A program made the position numbers and the translations under genes. A stretch of 64,000 nt of DNA from Prosthecodimorpha hirschii. GTDB taxonomy: Bacteria > Pseudomonadota > Alphaproteobacteria > Rhizobiales > Ancalomicrobiaceae. Of the stretch, positions 1-8,858 are shown piece after piece. Position 1 is the stretch's first letter, and each line of letters opens with the position of its first letter. The stretch covers positions 4,173,934 to 4,237,933 of the forward strand of contig NZ_LJYW01000001.1 of the NCBI RefSeq assembly GCF_001305515.1, given 5' to 3'. The notes beneath the pieces are model-generated. The model searched no databases and had not been told where the DNA came from. It saw nothing but the letters and a program-made list of their open reading frames with translations.

Positions 1-5
1 ATCCG

Positions 6-1004
6 GTGCCGGCGCGCACCGGCCCGAAGACCCTGGGGCCGAAGACCAACAGCCGCGCCGCCGGGCCGTCGGGCGCCCGCCGGCCGATGCGCCCCCTCGC
101 GCGTTCGCAGCCGAGCGTGCCCGTGGTGCCGCCGCAGGCGGTCGCCGGCCGGGCGCTGATCCTGGTCGTCGCCATCATGGGCTTCCTCGCCTGTCTCGCC
201 TTCGGGGTGCTGACGCTGGTCTCCGATGCGGCCAGGAGCTGGCAGCTCGACGTGTCGCGCGAGGTCACGATCCAGCTGAAGCCCGTCGATGGGGTGCCGG
301 TGGAGGCCAACCTGCAGGCCGCCATGGCGGTCGCGCGCGAGACCGATGGGGTCCGCGACGTGCGCCTCCTGTCGGAGCGCGACAGCGCCCGCCTGCTGGA
401 GCCGTGGCTCGGCGCCGGGCTGGACCTGTCCGGCCTGCCCGTGCCGCGGCTGATCGTTCTGGAACTCGCCGATCCCGCCGCAACCGATCTCGTCGGCCTG
501 CGCAGCCGGCTGGCGCGCGAGGTGCGCGGCGCGGTGCTCGACGATCACAGCGTCTGGGCGGCGCGGCTCAGAACCATGGCCGGCACCATGGTGGTGGCCG
601 GCTGGCTCGTGGTGATCCTGGTGCTCAGCGCGATGGTGCTGTCGGTGGTCTTCGCCACCCGGGCCGCCATGGCCGGGAACCGGGACGTGATCGAAGTGTT
701 GCATTTCGTCGGCGCGGAGGACGGCTTCGTCGCGCGCGAATTCCAGCGCCACTTCCTGCTGCTCGGGCTGCAGGGCGGCGCGGCCGGCGGTCTGACCGCG
801 ATGCTCGCCTTCGCGGTCGCCGACTGGATCACCCGGGTGACGCCCGGCACCGCGGCCAGCGATCAGGCCCAGGCCCTGTTCGGCGGCTTTTCGGTCGGCT
901 GGACGGGCTATCTCGGGGCGGTCGGGATCGTCGCCCTGGTGGCCGCACTGACCGCCGTCACGTCACGGCTGACGGTGCGCAGCTATCTGAACCAGATGGA
1001 CTGA
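6..1004 (+). CDS. ftsX: Cell division protein FtsX (ABC permease component)
   Basis: FtsX is the inner-membrane partner of the ATPase FtsE; together they couple the divisome to peptidoglycan hydrolases. The protein has a basic N-terminal tail of about 45 residues, a first membrane segment near residues 48-72, a periplasmic domain of about 110 residues (start VTIQLKPVDG), and three C-terminal membrane segments from about residue 195, the usual FtsX layout. It opens with GTG six bases into the window, so the true start could lie further upstream, and ftsE would be expected just outside the window. The following YdcF-like gene and plsC lie close behind on the same strand, a neighbourhood I know from Rhizobiales. 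The long cytoplasmic tail is poorly conserved in the family. Confidence 0.85.
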   Translation: MPARTGPKTLGPKTNSRAAGPSGARRPMRPLARSQPSVPVVPPQAVAGRALILVVAIMGFLACLAFGVLTLVSDAARSWQLDVSREVTIQLKPVDGVPVEANLQAAMAVARETDGVRDVRLLSERDSARLLEPWLGAGLDLSGLPVPRLIVLELADPAATDLVGLRSRLAREVRGAVLDDHSVWAARLRTMAGTMVVAGWLVVILVLSAMVLSVVFATRAAMAGNRDVIEVLHFVGAEDGFVAREFQRHFLLLGLQGGAAGGLTAMLAFAVADWITRVTPGTAASDQAQALFGGFSVGWTGYLGAVGIVALVAALTAVTSRLTVRSYLNQMD

Positions 1005-1080
1005 GCGGCCGGGCGGGCCGCCGGCCATCGCGGCGGCGCCGGCCCATGGCGTCGGACCGCAACGTGCGATCGAGGCGTGA

Positions 1081-1734
1081 ATGACGGCATTCGGGTCGGG
1101 TCCTGCGGCGGAAACTTCCAACCGGCGGCGCGGCTGGGTGCGGCATGGGCTCGCGGCGGCGGCCGCGTTGCCGGCGCTGGCGCTCACCGCGGGCCTGGTC
1201 GGCTTCGTCTGGTTCGCCGATCACGTCGCCACCGGCTATCCGCCGGCAGACGATCATGCCGACGGCATCGTGGTCCTGACCGGCGGCCGCGACCGGGTCC
1301 AGCTGGCCGTCGAACTGCTCGAACAGGGCCGCGCGCGCCGGCTGCTGATCTCGGGCGTCCATCCGGCGACCACCGCCCATGACATCCAGCGCGCGACCGA
1401 GGCCAATCCGGGGCTGTTCGCCTGTTGCGTCGATCTCGGCCATCAGGCGGAGACGACGACCGGCAATGCCCTGGAAGCCGACATCTGGGCGCGGGCGAAC
1501 GGCTTCGAGTCGCTCATCGTGGTGACCAGCGCCTACCATATGCCGCGCGCCCTGCTGGAGCTCGAAAGCTCGCTGCCGGGCGTGCGGCTCGTGCCGCGCC
1601 CGGTCAAGCGGCCCGAACTGGAACTGGACACCTGGTACCGCCGGCCCGGGACGGTGAAGCTTCTCTTGGCCGAATACGTGAAGTATATGCTCGCGCGCGT
1701 CCGCCTCGGCCTGGAACTGGTCGGTCGCGCCTGA
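1081..1734 (+). CDS. YdcF family membrane-anchored protein (DUF218)
   Basis: Predicted DUF218/YdcF protein of 217 residues. A single membrane anchor lies at about residues 22-45. Behind it is the DUF218 Rossmann-like core: the strand DGIVVLTGGRDR near residue 62, the strand RRLLISGVH, and the ELET-like region replaced here by AETTTGNALEAD, followed by IVVTSAYHMPRA. Members such as SanA and YdcF are linked to envelope integrity, and a precise substrate is not known. The ATG lies 76 bases behind ftsX and 134 bases before plsC, so the three genes are probably co-transcribed. Family membership is fairly clear; function is not. Confidence 0.8.
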   Translation: MTAFGSGPAAETSNRRRGWVRHGLAAAAALPALALTAGLVGFVWFADHVATGYPPADDHADGIVVLTGGRDRVQLAVELLEQGRARRLLISGVHPATTAHDIQRATEANPGLFACCVDLGHQAETTTGNALEADIWARANGFESLIVVTSAYHMPRALLELESSLPGVRLVPRPVKRPELELDTWYRRPGTVKLLLAEYVKYMLARVRLGLELVGRA

Positions 1735-1868
1735 GACACTGCCGCGGGCGGCGATGCGGGCCGGTCGGGCGACGGCGCCGCGCACCGGCCCGTCTCGCCG
1801 TCCGCGAAGCTGCCGCGATCCTCCCGCCCGACCTTCCCCCGGCACCCCCGCCCCGGATCCCCTCGACG

Positions 1869-2663
1869 ATGCTGTTGTTCCTGCGCTCTCTGGCCTTCAA
1901 CGTCGCCTTCTACATCAACATGATCGTCTGGATGATCGTGCTCCTGCCGGCCATGCTGCTGCCCAAGCGCATCCTGCATGCCGGCATCCAGGTGTGGTCG
2001 CGGCTGAATCTGGTCCTGCTCGAGGCGATCGCCGGGACCCGCGTCGAGATTCGCGGCCTGGAGAATCTTCCCGCCGGCGGCGTGCTGGTCGCTTCGAAGC
2101 ATCAGTCGACCTTCGAGACCCTGGCGCTGCTGCATCTCTTTCACGATCCCGTGTTCATCCTGAAGAAGGAACTGGCCTGGATTCCGGTTTTCGGCTGGTT
2201 CTGCGCCAAGGTCGGCATGATTCCGGTCGACCGCGCGGGCGGCCGCGAGGCGCTGCGGGCGATGACCAAGCGATCGGTCGAGGCGCTGCAGGCCGGGCGA
2301 TCGGTGCTGATCTATCCGGAAGGCACGCGGCGGCCGCCGGGCGTGGAGCCGGCCTACAAGGTCGGGGTCGCGTTTCTGTATCGCGCCACCAAGGCGCCCC
2401 TGGTGCCGGTAGCCCTGAATTCCGGCCTGTTTTGGCCGCGGCGCGGCTTTTTTCGCTATCCCGGGCGCCTGGTGGTGCAATTCCTGCCGCCGATCGAGCC
2501 CGGCCTGTCGGCCGAGGCGGTGATGGCCCGGCTCCAGTCCGTGATCGAGACGGCCTCCGACGCGCTGGCGATCGAGGCCCTGGAGAGCCCCAATCCGCCA
2601 CCGGCGCCGCCATCGGCGGCCCGCTATCTGGCGGACCGTCGCAAACCGGTCACGCCGGCGTGA
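1869..2663 (+). CDS. plsC: 1-acyl-sn-glycerol-3-phosphate acyltransferase
   Basis: PlsC acylates lysophosphatidic acid to phosphatidic acid in membrane phospholipid synthesis. The 264-residue protein starts at MLLFLRSLAFNV with an N-terminal membrane segment. It carries the four acyltransferase blocks: ASKHQSTFET (HX4D-type block I, here HQSTFE with glutamate in place of aspartate), GMIPVDRAGG (block II), IYPEGTRRPPG (block III) and APLVPVALNSG (block IV). The open frame extends upstream to 1425, but that part is a shadow of the YdcF gene; the ATG at 1869 is the first start giving a normal PlsC. The E in block I is seen in many alphaproteobacterial PlsC proteins. Confidence 0.88.
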   Translation: MLLFLRSLAFNVAFYINMIVWMIVLLPAMLLPKRILHAGIQVWSRLNLVLLEAIAGTRVEIRGLENLPAGGVLVASKHQSTFETLALLHLFHDPVFILKKELAWIPVFGWFCAKVGMIPVDRAGGREALRAMTKRSVEALQAGRSVLIYPEGTRRPPGVEPAYKVGVAFLYRATKAPLVPVALNSGLFWPRRGFFRYPGRLVVQFLPPIEPGLSAEAVMARLQSVIETASDALAIEALESPNPPPAPPSAARYLADRRKPVTPA

Positions 2664-2810
2664 ATAATCCTGACGCGTCAATTTGACACATTGGCTGGTC
2701 TTCTTGTTGCCGGGCCGTGACCGCACGCATGCAGTCATGACGAACCAGCATGCCGATTCGCTTGCGGCAGCCTTGGGAATGTTCTATGAATGTTCTCACT
2801 GGAGACAACG

Positions 2811-3170
2811 ATGTGCCGTCCCGCCTTCATGACCGCAGGAAGCCCTGACAGTGCCCGTGCCATCGGTCTTGCGGATCGCTTCCGCTACTGGAGCGGGGCA
2901 TCCGGGCGCCGTTATCTGTTCTCCAGCGTCGCCGCCGATACGCTCGACGATCTCGCCGAGGCGGTCCTTTTGATCGTCGTCGAACCGGACGGCGAGGCCG
3001 CCCATGGCGAGCCGCGTCTGGTCTGGATCGGTTCGATCGATCGCGACGGCGTCCGGCAAGGCCGTTCGCTCGGCCCGATCCCGCATGAGCGCACCCGCTG
3101 CTGGGCGCATTTCCTGGCCCGCGACGAAGAGGCCCGGGCCGCCATCCTGGCCGACCTCGCCGGTTCCTGA
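2811..3170 (+). CDS. Small conserved-looking hypothetical protein
   Basis: I do not recognise this 119-residue soluble protein. It has no signal peptide or membrane segment and has alternating hydrophobic strands (AVLLIVVEPDG, PRLVWIGSI) with a charged C-terminal helix (LARDEEARAAILADL). An ATG at 2790 is also in frame, but the start at 2811 is preferred because GGAGA lies six bases upstream. It stands alone between plsC and chaC. A TTGACA hexamer near 2691 could be its -35 element, with no convincing -10. Codon use looks like that of its neighbours, which supports a real gene. Confidence 0.5.
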   Translation: MCRPAFMTAGSPDSARAIGLADRFRYWSGASGRRYLFSSVAADTLDDLAEAVLLIVVEPDGEAAHGEPRLVWIGSIDRDGVRQGRSLGPIPHERTRCWAHFLARDEEARAAILADLAGS

Positions 3171-3236
3171 GGCGAGGGGTCGGCAGCGGCGGCGCCGGGA
3201 TCGGCCGGTCGCTCGGAGACCGATCCTGAGGGAGAC

Positions 3237-3326
3237 CGTTCGGGTCCGCCGAACCGTTCGGGTCCGCCGATCCGTTCGGGTCCGCCGAACCGTTCGGGTC
3301 CGCCGAACCGTTCGGAGCCGCCGATC
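3237..3326. repeat. 18-bp tandem repeat, five copies
   Basis: Five head-to-tail copies of CGTTCGGGTCCGCCGAAC with one or two changes in copies 2 and 5. The array is non-coding and lies between the hypothetical gene ending at 3170 and the convergent chaC gene. A multiple-of-three period leaves an open shadow frame on the minus strand, which should not be read as a protein. It is a probable slippage minisatellite. Confidence 0.9.
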
Positions 3327-3413
3327 TGACCCTATCCACCGATCCGGCCCGCCGGAATGCCATCCGATGCGGCCGGATGCCGTGCCGTGCCGTGCCGGGC
3401 TCGCGCCGGTCCG

Positions 3414-3989
3414 CTATTCCACGTCGTCCACATCCGCCGCCGGGGAATGGCCCGGCCGTACGCGCAGATCGGCGGCGAGCGCCTCGATCAGGCCGTCGCG
3501 GATGCCGAGCCCGGCCATATGGTCGGCCGTGTTGAGGACATAGTCCGGATTGGCGCCCGAGATGCCGCGCCCCTGGCGCACATGACGGAGGAGATCGGGC
3601 AGGGCCAGCTTGCCGGCATATTGGGGATGGCTGCGATCGACCACGTAGAAGAGCGCCGGCACGATCCGCCCCGAACCGTCCGCGAGCGCGGCCGGGCGAA
3701 CCATCTCGCGGTAGACCGCGGTCACCTGTTCGCGCTCGCGCAGATAGGCGAGCACCGCGGCCGCCTTCGCCGCCTCGACCCGGAAGGCGAGGCCGCGGCA
3801 GGCGCCGCCGCGATCGAGGCCGAGCACCAGGCCCGGGTGTTCGCGGGTGCCGCGATGGACCCAGGAATAGACGCAGAGCGATCTGTGCCAGCCGTTGACG
3901 CGTGCCGGCACCTGTTCGACCGGATCGAAACCCGGTCGCCACATCAGCGAGCCGTAACCGAAGACCCAGAGATCCTGCCCGTCCAGCAT
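3414..3989 (-). CDS. ChaC-like gamma-glutamylcyclotransferase
   Basis: ChaC proteins cleave glutathione to 5-oxoproline and Cys-Gly in the cytoplasm. The 191-residue sequence begins with the signature VFGYGSLMWRPGF (residues 9-21), whose YGSL motif forms the substrate cradle. It continues with the family blocks CVYSWVHRGT, PGLVLGLDRGG and a central YLREREQ, in which the glutamate is the expected catalytic acid. The length fits bacterial ChaC. It is monocistronic and convergent with the small gene ending at 3170. Glutathione turnover is plausible in a methylotroph, where formaldehyde can be handled as a glutathione adduct, but that link is only inference. Confidence 0.82.
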   Translation of the reverse strand: MLDGQDLWVFGYGSLMWRPGFDPVEQVPARVNGWHRSLCVYSWVHRGTREHPGLVLGLDRGGACRGLAFRVEAAKAAAVLAYLREREQVTAVYREMVRPAALADGSGRIVPALFYVVDRSHPQYAGKLALPDLLRHVRQGRGISGANPDYVLNTADHMAGLGIRDGLIEALAADLRVRPGHSPAADVDDVE

Positions 3990-4353
3990 GTCATGTCCGC
4001 GTTGTGGCCGCCCATCCGCCTGGCGTGCGAAGCCGCAGTCTGCCGCGGGTTAGCAAGGCCGGGCCGGCAGCGCAATGCGCAAGCCCGAAGGACCGGCCGC
4101 CGATCGCTTCGGTGCGCGCGACTTGGGACGGGTCAGATCGTCCGGCGCTCCGGTCCATCGCCGGCCGGTCGCCCATCGTAAGCCGCCCGCCCGGCGCTGG
4201 GCCGGCTTGACCTGGGCCGAGAACTGCCGCAATCGGTCGCAATCCTCGATCCGCGGTCCTCGGATCGGGTATCTTCTTCTTGGCACGCCGACCGGTCCGA
4301 AGTTCATGCGGACTTCCGGCCTCGGGGCGGGCAGCAGCGAAAGGCTCGGCGTG

Positions 4354-5460
4354 ATGGCAGGGACGGCAAAATCGTCGGGACGGCTCGGACCCAGGCTGAT
4401 CCTCGGCCTCGTGCTGATCGCCGCAGGCCTCTGGACCGCCGCCTGGTTCTATATCCGCGGCCAGGTCTCGACCGAGATCGACCGGTCGCTCGCCCAGATG
4501 GCCGCCGGCGGTCTGGTGATCGAGTGCCCGGAGCGCAGCGTGGCCGGCTATCCGTTCCGCATCGAGATCCGCTGCGACGGGCCGACCTTCGAGGATCGCG
4601 TCAGCGGCCTCAAGGCTACCGCCCGCGGCCTGCGCGCGGTCGCGCTGGTCTATCAGCCGAACCTGATCATCGTCGAACTGGATGCCCCGGTCACGGCGAC
4701 CACCCGCACCGGCGCGAAGCTCGCCGCCCAATGGGGCGTCATGCAGACCAGCCTGCGCTTCCGCGACGGCGAACTGCAGCGCGCGTCGGTCTCCTTCGAT
4801 ACGCTCGACGGCCGCTGGTCGCCGGTCGGACAGCCGGAGGCGACGCTCGCCGCCACCAGGCTCGAACTGCACGGCCGGCGCGACGAGGCCGTGGAGGGTC
4901 TCGACATCGCCGCCTTCGTCACCGCCGGCAAGGTCACGGCGGGCGGCCAGCGCCTCGGTCCGGAGGCCGTCAACCTGTCGCTCGACGCGAGCCTCGTGCG
5001 CCTGCCGCTGGAGCCGGGCGGAGGGCCGCATTTCCTGGCCGATTGGGCCGACAGCGACGGGCGCGTCGCGCTGAAATCGGTCAAGGCGGTGGCCGGACCG
5101 GCGACCCTCGAGGGGCGCGGCGAAATCCGCCTGGAGACGGACGGCATGCTGTCGGGGGCGATCACGCTGATCGCCAACAATCTCGAACGGCTCGGCGAGG
5201 CGGCCGAGCCCGCCAAGGCCGAGAAGCCGAAGTCCGCAAACGGCAGGCCGGTCAAGGACACCGCCGGCCCGCCCGAGATCACCGTGACGCCCGAGATGGC
5301 GGCACTCGCCGGCGGCTTCCTGCTGTTCGGCAAGCCGGCCAAGGACGGCCCGCCCGGCGGCCGCAGCCTCGAATTCACCCTCGACCACGGCCGCATGAAG
5401 CTCGGCGCCACCCCGCTCGGCCGCCTGCCGCCGCTCTTCCTGGTGCCGCAGGGCTCATAG
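4354..5460 (+). CDS. DUF2125 domain protein, membrane anchored
   Basis: The 368-residue protein has one N-terminal membrane segment (ILGLVLIAAGLWTAAWFYI, about residues 15-33) and a large periplasmic domain. The start of that domain, with VIECPERSVAGYPFRIEIRC, is the typical DUF2125 opening with a conserved cysteine pair and a GYPFR block. The role is unknown; the family is common in Alphaproteobacteria and AsmA-like in flavour. The open frame runs 93 codons further upstream, but that extension lacks plausible coding character; a GTG at 4351 directly precedes the chosen ATG. It ends 15 bases before the convergent GNAT gene. Confidence 0.72.
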   Translation: MAGTAKSSGRLGPRLILGLVLIAAGLWTAAWFYIRGQVSTEIDRSLAQMAAGGLVIECPERSVAGYPFRIEIRCDGPTFEDRVSGLKATARGLRAVALVYQPNLIIVELDAPVTATTRTGAKLAAQWGVMQTSLRFRDGELQRASVSFDTLDGRWSPVGQPEATLAATRLELHGRRDEAVEGLDIAAFVTAGKVTAGGQRLGPEAVNLSLDASLVRLPLEPGGGPHFLADWADSDGRVALKSVKAVAGPATLEGRGEIRLETDGMLSGAITLIANNLERLGEAAEPAKAEKPKSANGRPVKDTAGPPEITVTPEMAALAGGFLLFGKPAKDGPPGGRSLEFTLDHGRMKLGATPLGRLPPLFLVPQGS

Positions 5461-5475
5461 GCGAGCGCGCGGCGA

Positions 5476-6798
5476 TCAAGCGGGCGGTCCGGTCCGCTGC
5501 GCCTTGCGACGGCTGCCGAAGCGGGCGCGCAGCGCATCGCGCAGGCCGCGGGCGCGCGCCCGGGCGCGGTCGTGGAACTCGAACTCGAGGCCCTTGAGGC
5601 GGACGCCGAAATGGCCGCGCCCGGCCGGCCCGACGATCAGCGTGCCGATCTGGATGCGCTCGCGCCACAGATGCTCGATCATCGGATGGCCGGCGACCGC
5701 GAGGCTGTCGGCGAGCCGGAAGCCGGGGTCGTCGAGCAGCCGGGCGCTCGCCTGCAGCATGATCTGCACGCCGGGCGACTGCGCGGCATAGGCCTCGTCA
5801 TAGGCGATCTTCCATGGCCAGGCCGCGGCGCCGTCGCGGACGCGCAGCAAGAGCGCGATCGGCCGCCCGTCGAGACGAAGCCGGTCGATCGTCAGGGCGC
5901 CCGCCCGGCCGAGCGCCTCGACGGCGGCCTCGACGAAGGCGAGCGCGGCCGGCTCCTGTCGCAGCGCCGTGCCGCTGCGGCCCTTCCATCCGGCGGCCTC
6001 CAGGGCCAGGAAGTCGGCGAAGGCGGCCCGGATCTCGTCCGGAACCGTCGCCGCGTCGGCGACCAGGTGGCCCTGTTCGGCGAGCCGGCGGGACTGACGC
6101 GCATATTCCTTGCGCCGGCGCGGTTCGATCGCCGCCAGCCGATGCGCCTCGGGGCTGCGCTGGCCGGCGAGCGCCGCACGGGCGTGCGATCCGTGGCGCG
6201 CCCAGGCGAGGCCGAGCCGCCGGGCCGCCTGCACGAAGGCTTCATGCACCGGTCCGTCGAGCCGCTGGTCGGGCAGCGCGAAGGCACCGAGCCAACCGCC
6301 ACCCCGGTCCGACAGGTCCGACAGCAGCGCCATCCAGGCCGCCTCGGCGCCGCCCGGGCCGTCGGACGCGACCAGCGGGGTGCCGAGCGGGGCATAATCG
6401 TCGCTCCAGAGCGCCGTCACGCGTCCGGTCAGGCCGAAACCGATGCGCCGGCGGGCGACGGCGGCGAGCAGGACCAGCCGTCCGTCCGGGGCCTCGACCG
6501 TGACCATTTCGGCCTCAGGCGCGAAGGCGGCGAGCCGTGCCGGCAGGACATCGGGTCCCAGGAAGACATTCGGCTCCAGCGCCCGACAGGCCAGATCGCG
6601 CCATGCGGGCTCGATCGCCGCCGCGTCGGCGAGGCTCCGCCGCCTGACGACCAACCCGTCCGGTCCGCCGGGCGTGCGGTCGTCCGGGCTCGCGCCGGGC
6701 GGTGGCGCCGGCGTTCGATCGGCGAGGATCGGCGGTCCGGCAGCATCTGCCAGTCCGGCGGCAGCCGCAGCACGGGCCATATCCGCGTGGGAAACCAT
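5476..6798 (-). CDS. GNAT-fold acyltransferase (Acetyltransf_6, CelD/BcsL-like)
   Basis: This 440-residue protein resembles the Acetyltransf_6 family (CelD/FemAB-like N-acyltransferases). Its second half carries the GNAT-like block: RRRKEYARQSRRLAEQG, FLALEAAGWKGRSGTAL, and the strand-helix region LRLDGRPIALLLRVRDG followed by KIAYDEAYAAQSPGVQI. Members often act in exopolysaccharide or cell-surface modification; the substrate here is unknown. The open frame continues into the L,D-transpeptidase gene, but that part is a shadow, so the start is ATG 6798 or 6780; no strong ribosome binding site separates them. It lies 53 bases behind the L,D-transpeptidase on the same strand, so envelope-related co-expression is likely. 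Confidence 0.7.
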   Translation of the reverse strand: MVSHADMARAAAAAGLADAAGPPILADRTPAPPPGASPDDRTPGGPDGLVVRRRSLADAAAIEPAWRDLACRALEPNVFLGPDVLPARLAAFAPEAEMVTVEAPDGRLVLLAAVARRRIGFGLTGRVTALWSDDYAPLGTPLVASDGPGGAEAAWMALLSDLSDRGGGWLGAFALPDQRLDGPVHEAFVQAARRLGLAWARHGSHARAALAGQRSPEAHRLAAIEPRRRKEYARQSRRLAEQGHLVADAATVPDEIRAAFADFLALEAAGWKGRSGTALRQEPAALAFVEAAVEALGRAGALTIDRLRLDGRPIALLLRVRDGAAAWPWKIAYDEAYAAQSPGVQIMLQASARLLDDPGFRLADSLAVAGHPMIEHLWRERIQIGTLIVGPAGRGHFGVRLKGLEFEFHDRARARARGLRDALRARFGSRRKAQRTGPPA

Positions 6799-6851
6799 AT
6801 CGGCGTGGCGGGCCGGCGAGAGCCGAGGATCCGCGACGGCCGCGGGCGCGG

Positions 6852-7277
6852 TCACTGGGTGATCACGATCCGGCTCGACTGGAGCCCGTGTTCGCGCACC
6901 AGCGCGAAGAGTTCCTTGGCGTTGGCGGGGGCGAGCCGGACGCAGCCATGGGAGGCCGGCTTGCCGAGCCGGGCGACCTCGGTGGTGCCGTGCACCGCAT
7001 AGCCGCCGGTGAAGAAGATCGAATGCGGCATCGGCGCATTCCTGTACTTTTTCGAGCGGTGCTGCGCGGACAGCCACTGTGCCTTGTAGTCGCCGGTCGG
7101 CGTCGTATAGCCCCGCCGGCCGGTCGAAACGGTCCATTCCTTGGCAGGCTGACCGTCGACATAGACGACCATCTTCTGGGTCGAAATCTGCACCCGGGCC
7201 TCGACCGCCGCCTCGGCGGACGGACCCATCAACGGAAGCAGGAGGACAGCGAGGAGTGCGGCAAAGAAGATACGCAT
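6852..7277 (-). CDS. L,D-transpeptidase (YkuD domain)
   Basis: Exported enzyme that cross-links peptidoglycan stems or anchors proteins through an active-site cysteine. The 141-residue protein has a signal peptide (RIFFAALLAVLLLPLMGPSAEA). A minimal YkuD domain follows: AVHGTTEVARLGKPASHGCV contains the catalytic His and the SHGCVRL nucleophile motif. Longer open starts exist to 7436, but ATG 7277 gives a normal signal peptide. The adjacent downstream GNAT gene may be co-transcribed. The small size without a LysM or peptidoglycan-binding module is typical of short alphaproteobacterial paralogues. Confidence 0.85.
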   Translation of the reverse strand: MRIFFAALLAVLLLPLMGPSAEAAVEARVQISTQKMVVYVDGQPAKEWTVSTGRRGYTTPTGDYKAQWLSAQHRSKKYRNAPMPHSIFFTGGYAVHGTTEVARLGKPASHGCVRLAPANAKELFALVREHGLQSSRIVITQ

Positions 7278-7392
7278 GACCGGGACGCTCCGTACTGACG
7301 TTTCCGTGGACGAAACCCGTCCGAGTGTATTCAAGCCCGGACTTTCGTCCAGGTCTGTTGCAAGAAGAGTGATGTTTTCGATTGGCGCGAGA

Positions 7393-7800
7393 CTAGCTGG
7401 CGTGTCGGAAGGCCCGTGCCTTGGTGACCGCGGCATGCAGGTCGCGCACGCTGTAGGGCTTCTCGAGCCACCCGGCGAGCACGCTCGGCAGCAGGGCCGG
7501 GCGGGCGCGTCCGGTCACCGCAATCAGGGCGGCGCCGCGGGTGCCTGGCCGGGACGCCAGATCGACGGCAAGATCGAGCCCGTCGCGATCGGGCAGGCCG
7601 AAGTCGATCAAGGCCACATCGAAGGCATGGCGGTCGGCCTGCTCGACGGCTTCCTCGGCACAGGTCGCCATGGTTGCTTCCGCCCCGAAGGCTTCCAGCA
7701 TGGTCTCCGCCAGGCGGCGCGCGATTTCATGGTCGTCCACGACCAGAACTTCCAGGCCGGCTGCGCCAGTCCTGCCAGATGGGTCGAGTGATCGGGCCAC
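7393..7800 (-). CDS. Single-domain response regulator (CheY-like receiver)
   Basis: Stand-alone receiver domain of 135 residues. The acidic pair is in VLVVDDHE, the phospho-accepting aspartate is in ALIDFGLPDRDG, the conserved Thr is in LIAVTGRA and the Lys is in WLEKPYS. There is no output domain and no histidine kinase nearby, so it is an orphan phosphotransfer or signalling receiver. It diverges from the AEC carrier gene with a 92-base gap that holds an AT-rich patch (GGTTTTAAATC near 7846) likely to contain both promoters. Confidence 0.82.
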   Translation of the reverse strand: MARSLDPSGRTGAAGLEVLVVDDHEIARRLAETMLEAFGAEATMATCAEEAVEQADRHAFDVALIDFGLPDRDGLDLAVDLASRPGTRGAALIAVTGRARPALLPSVLAGWLEKPYSVRDLHAAVTKARAFRHAS

Positions 7801-7892
7801 GAAATCGTCTCCGCATGGCTGGTGACCGGAAAACCCTATCGCGGCGGTTTTAAATCTTCGCTAAACGGCAAGCTCAACAATTGGTACATCGC

Positions 7893-8858
7893 ATGACTTT
7901 CGCCGAGATCGGTGTCATCGTCCTGCCGGTCTTCGGGCTGGTCGGGCTCGGGTTCCTGGCGAGCCGCTTCGGGCTGGTCGGCGACCGGGTCGGGGACGGG
8001 CTCGGCGATTTCGTCAACGTGATCGGCATTCCGCTGCTGATCTTCCGCACCGTCGGCACCGCGCATTTCCCCGACCAGTCGCCCTGGCCGCTGTGGTTCG
8101 CCTATTTCGGCGGCGTGATCGTCGCCTGGGCGCTCGGCACCCTGATCGCCACGCGCGTGTTCGGGCGCTCGCGCACCGAGGGCGTCATCGCGGGTGCCTG
8201 CGCCTCCTTCTCCAACACCGTCATGGTCGGCGTGCCGCTGATCGTCTCGGCCTATGGCGAGGCCGGCGCGCTGCCGCTGTTCATGCTGATCTCGGTCCAT
8301 CTGCCGGTCATGATGGTCACCGGCACGCTGCTGACCGAACGCGCCGCCCGGCTCGACCGTGGCGCCGTCGAACCCTTCGATCTCGCCCGGGTGCTGAAGC
8401 GCATCCTGCGCAATCTCATCACCAACGCCCTGGTGATCGCGCTGGCGGCCGGCGCCCTGTGGCGGATGACCGGACTGCCGCTGACCGGCGTGCCGCGGAC
8501 GGTGATCGACCAGCTCGCCAGCGCGGCCGTGCCCTGCGCGCTGTTCGCGCTCGGCATCGGTCTGAAGCGCTACGGCCTGTTCGGCGAGTTCCGCATCGCC
8601 GCGGCGCTGTCGGTGGTCAAGCTCCTGGTCATGCCCGCCTTCGTGCTGGTGCTGGCCCATTTCGTGTTCGGCCTGACGCCGCTCTGGACGGCCGTCCTGA
8701 CCGTGACCGCCGGCTGCCCGTCGGGCGTCAACGCCTATCTGTTCGCCGTCCGCTTCGACACCGCCCACGGCACGGCCTCGAACTCGATCGGACTGTCGAC
8801 GGCGCTGGCCGGCTTCACCATGGTGCTGCTCTTCAACGCCGTGGTTCAGTTCGGCTGA
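7893..8858 (+). CDS. AEC family transporter (auxin efflux carrier type)
   Basis: Inner-membrane carrier of 321 residues with about ten hydrophobic segments split into two five-helix halves. The first half contains the family pattern GDFVNVIGIPLLIF and SFSNTVMVGVPLI; the second contains TAGCPSGVNAYLFAVRF. AEC proteins export small organic acids or amino acids; the substrate cannot be told from sequence. A TTG at 7881 is in frame, but ATG 7893 gives the usual N terminus. The last 13 bases overlap the end of the convergent gluQ gene. Confidence 0.83.
   Translation: MTFAEIGVIVLPVFGLVGLGFLASRFGLVGDRVGDGLGDFVNVIGIPLLIFRTVGTAHFPDQSPWPLWFAYFGGVIVAWALGTLIATRVFGRSRTEGVIAGACASFSNTVMVGVPLIVSAYGEAGALPLFMLISVHLPVMMVTGTLLTERAARLDRGAVEPFDLARVLKRILRNLITNALVIALAAGALWRMTGLPLTGVPRTVIDQLASAAVPCALFALGIGLKRYGLFGEFRIAAALSVVKLLVMPAFVLVLAHFVFGLTPLWTAVLTVTAGCPSGVNAYLFAVRFDTAHGTASNSIGLSTALAGFTMVLLFNAVVQFG

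Noticed and set aside
3237-3326. Possible CRISPR array
   Set aside because: The 18-bp units are directly adjacent with no spacers, and no cas genes are present.
4075-4353. Long N-terminal extension of the DUF2125 protein
   Set aside because: Arg/Pro-rich composition with no signal; the normal membrane anchor begins after ATG 4354.
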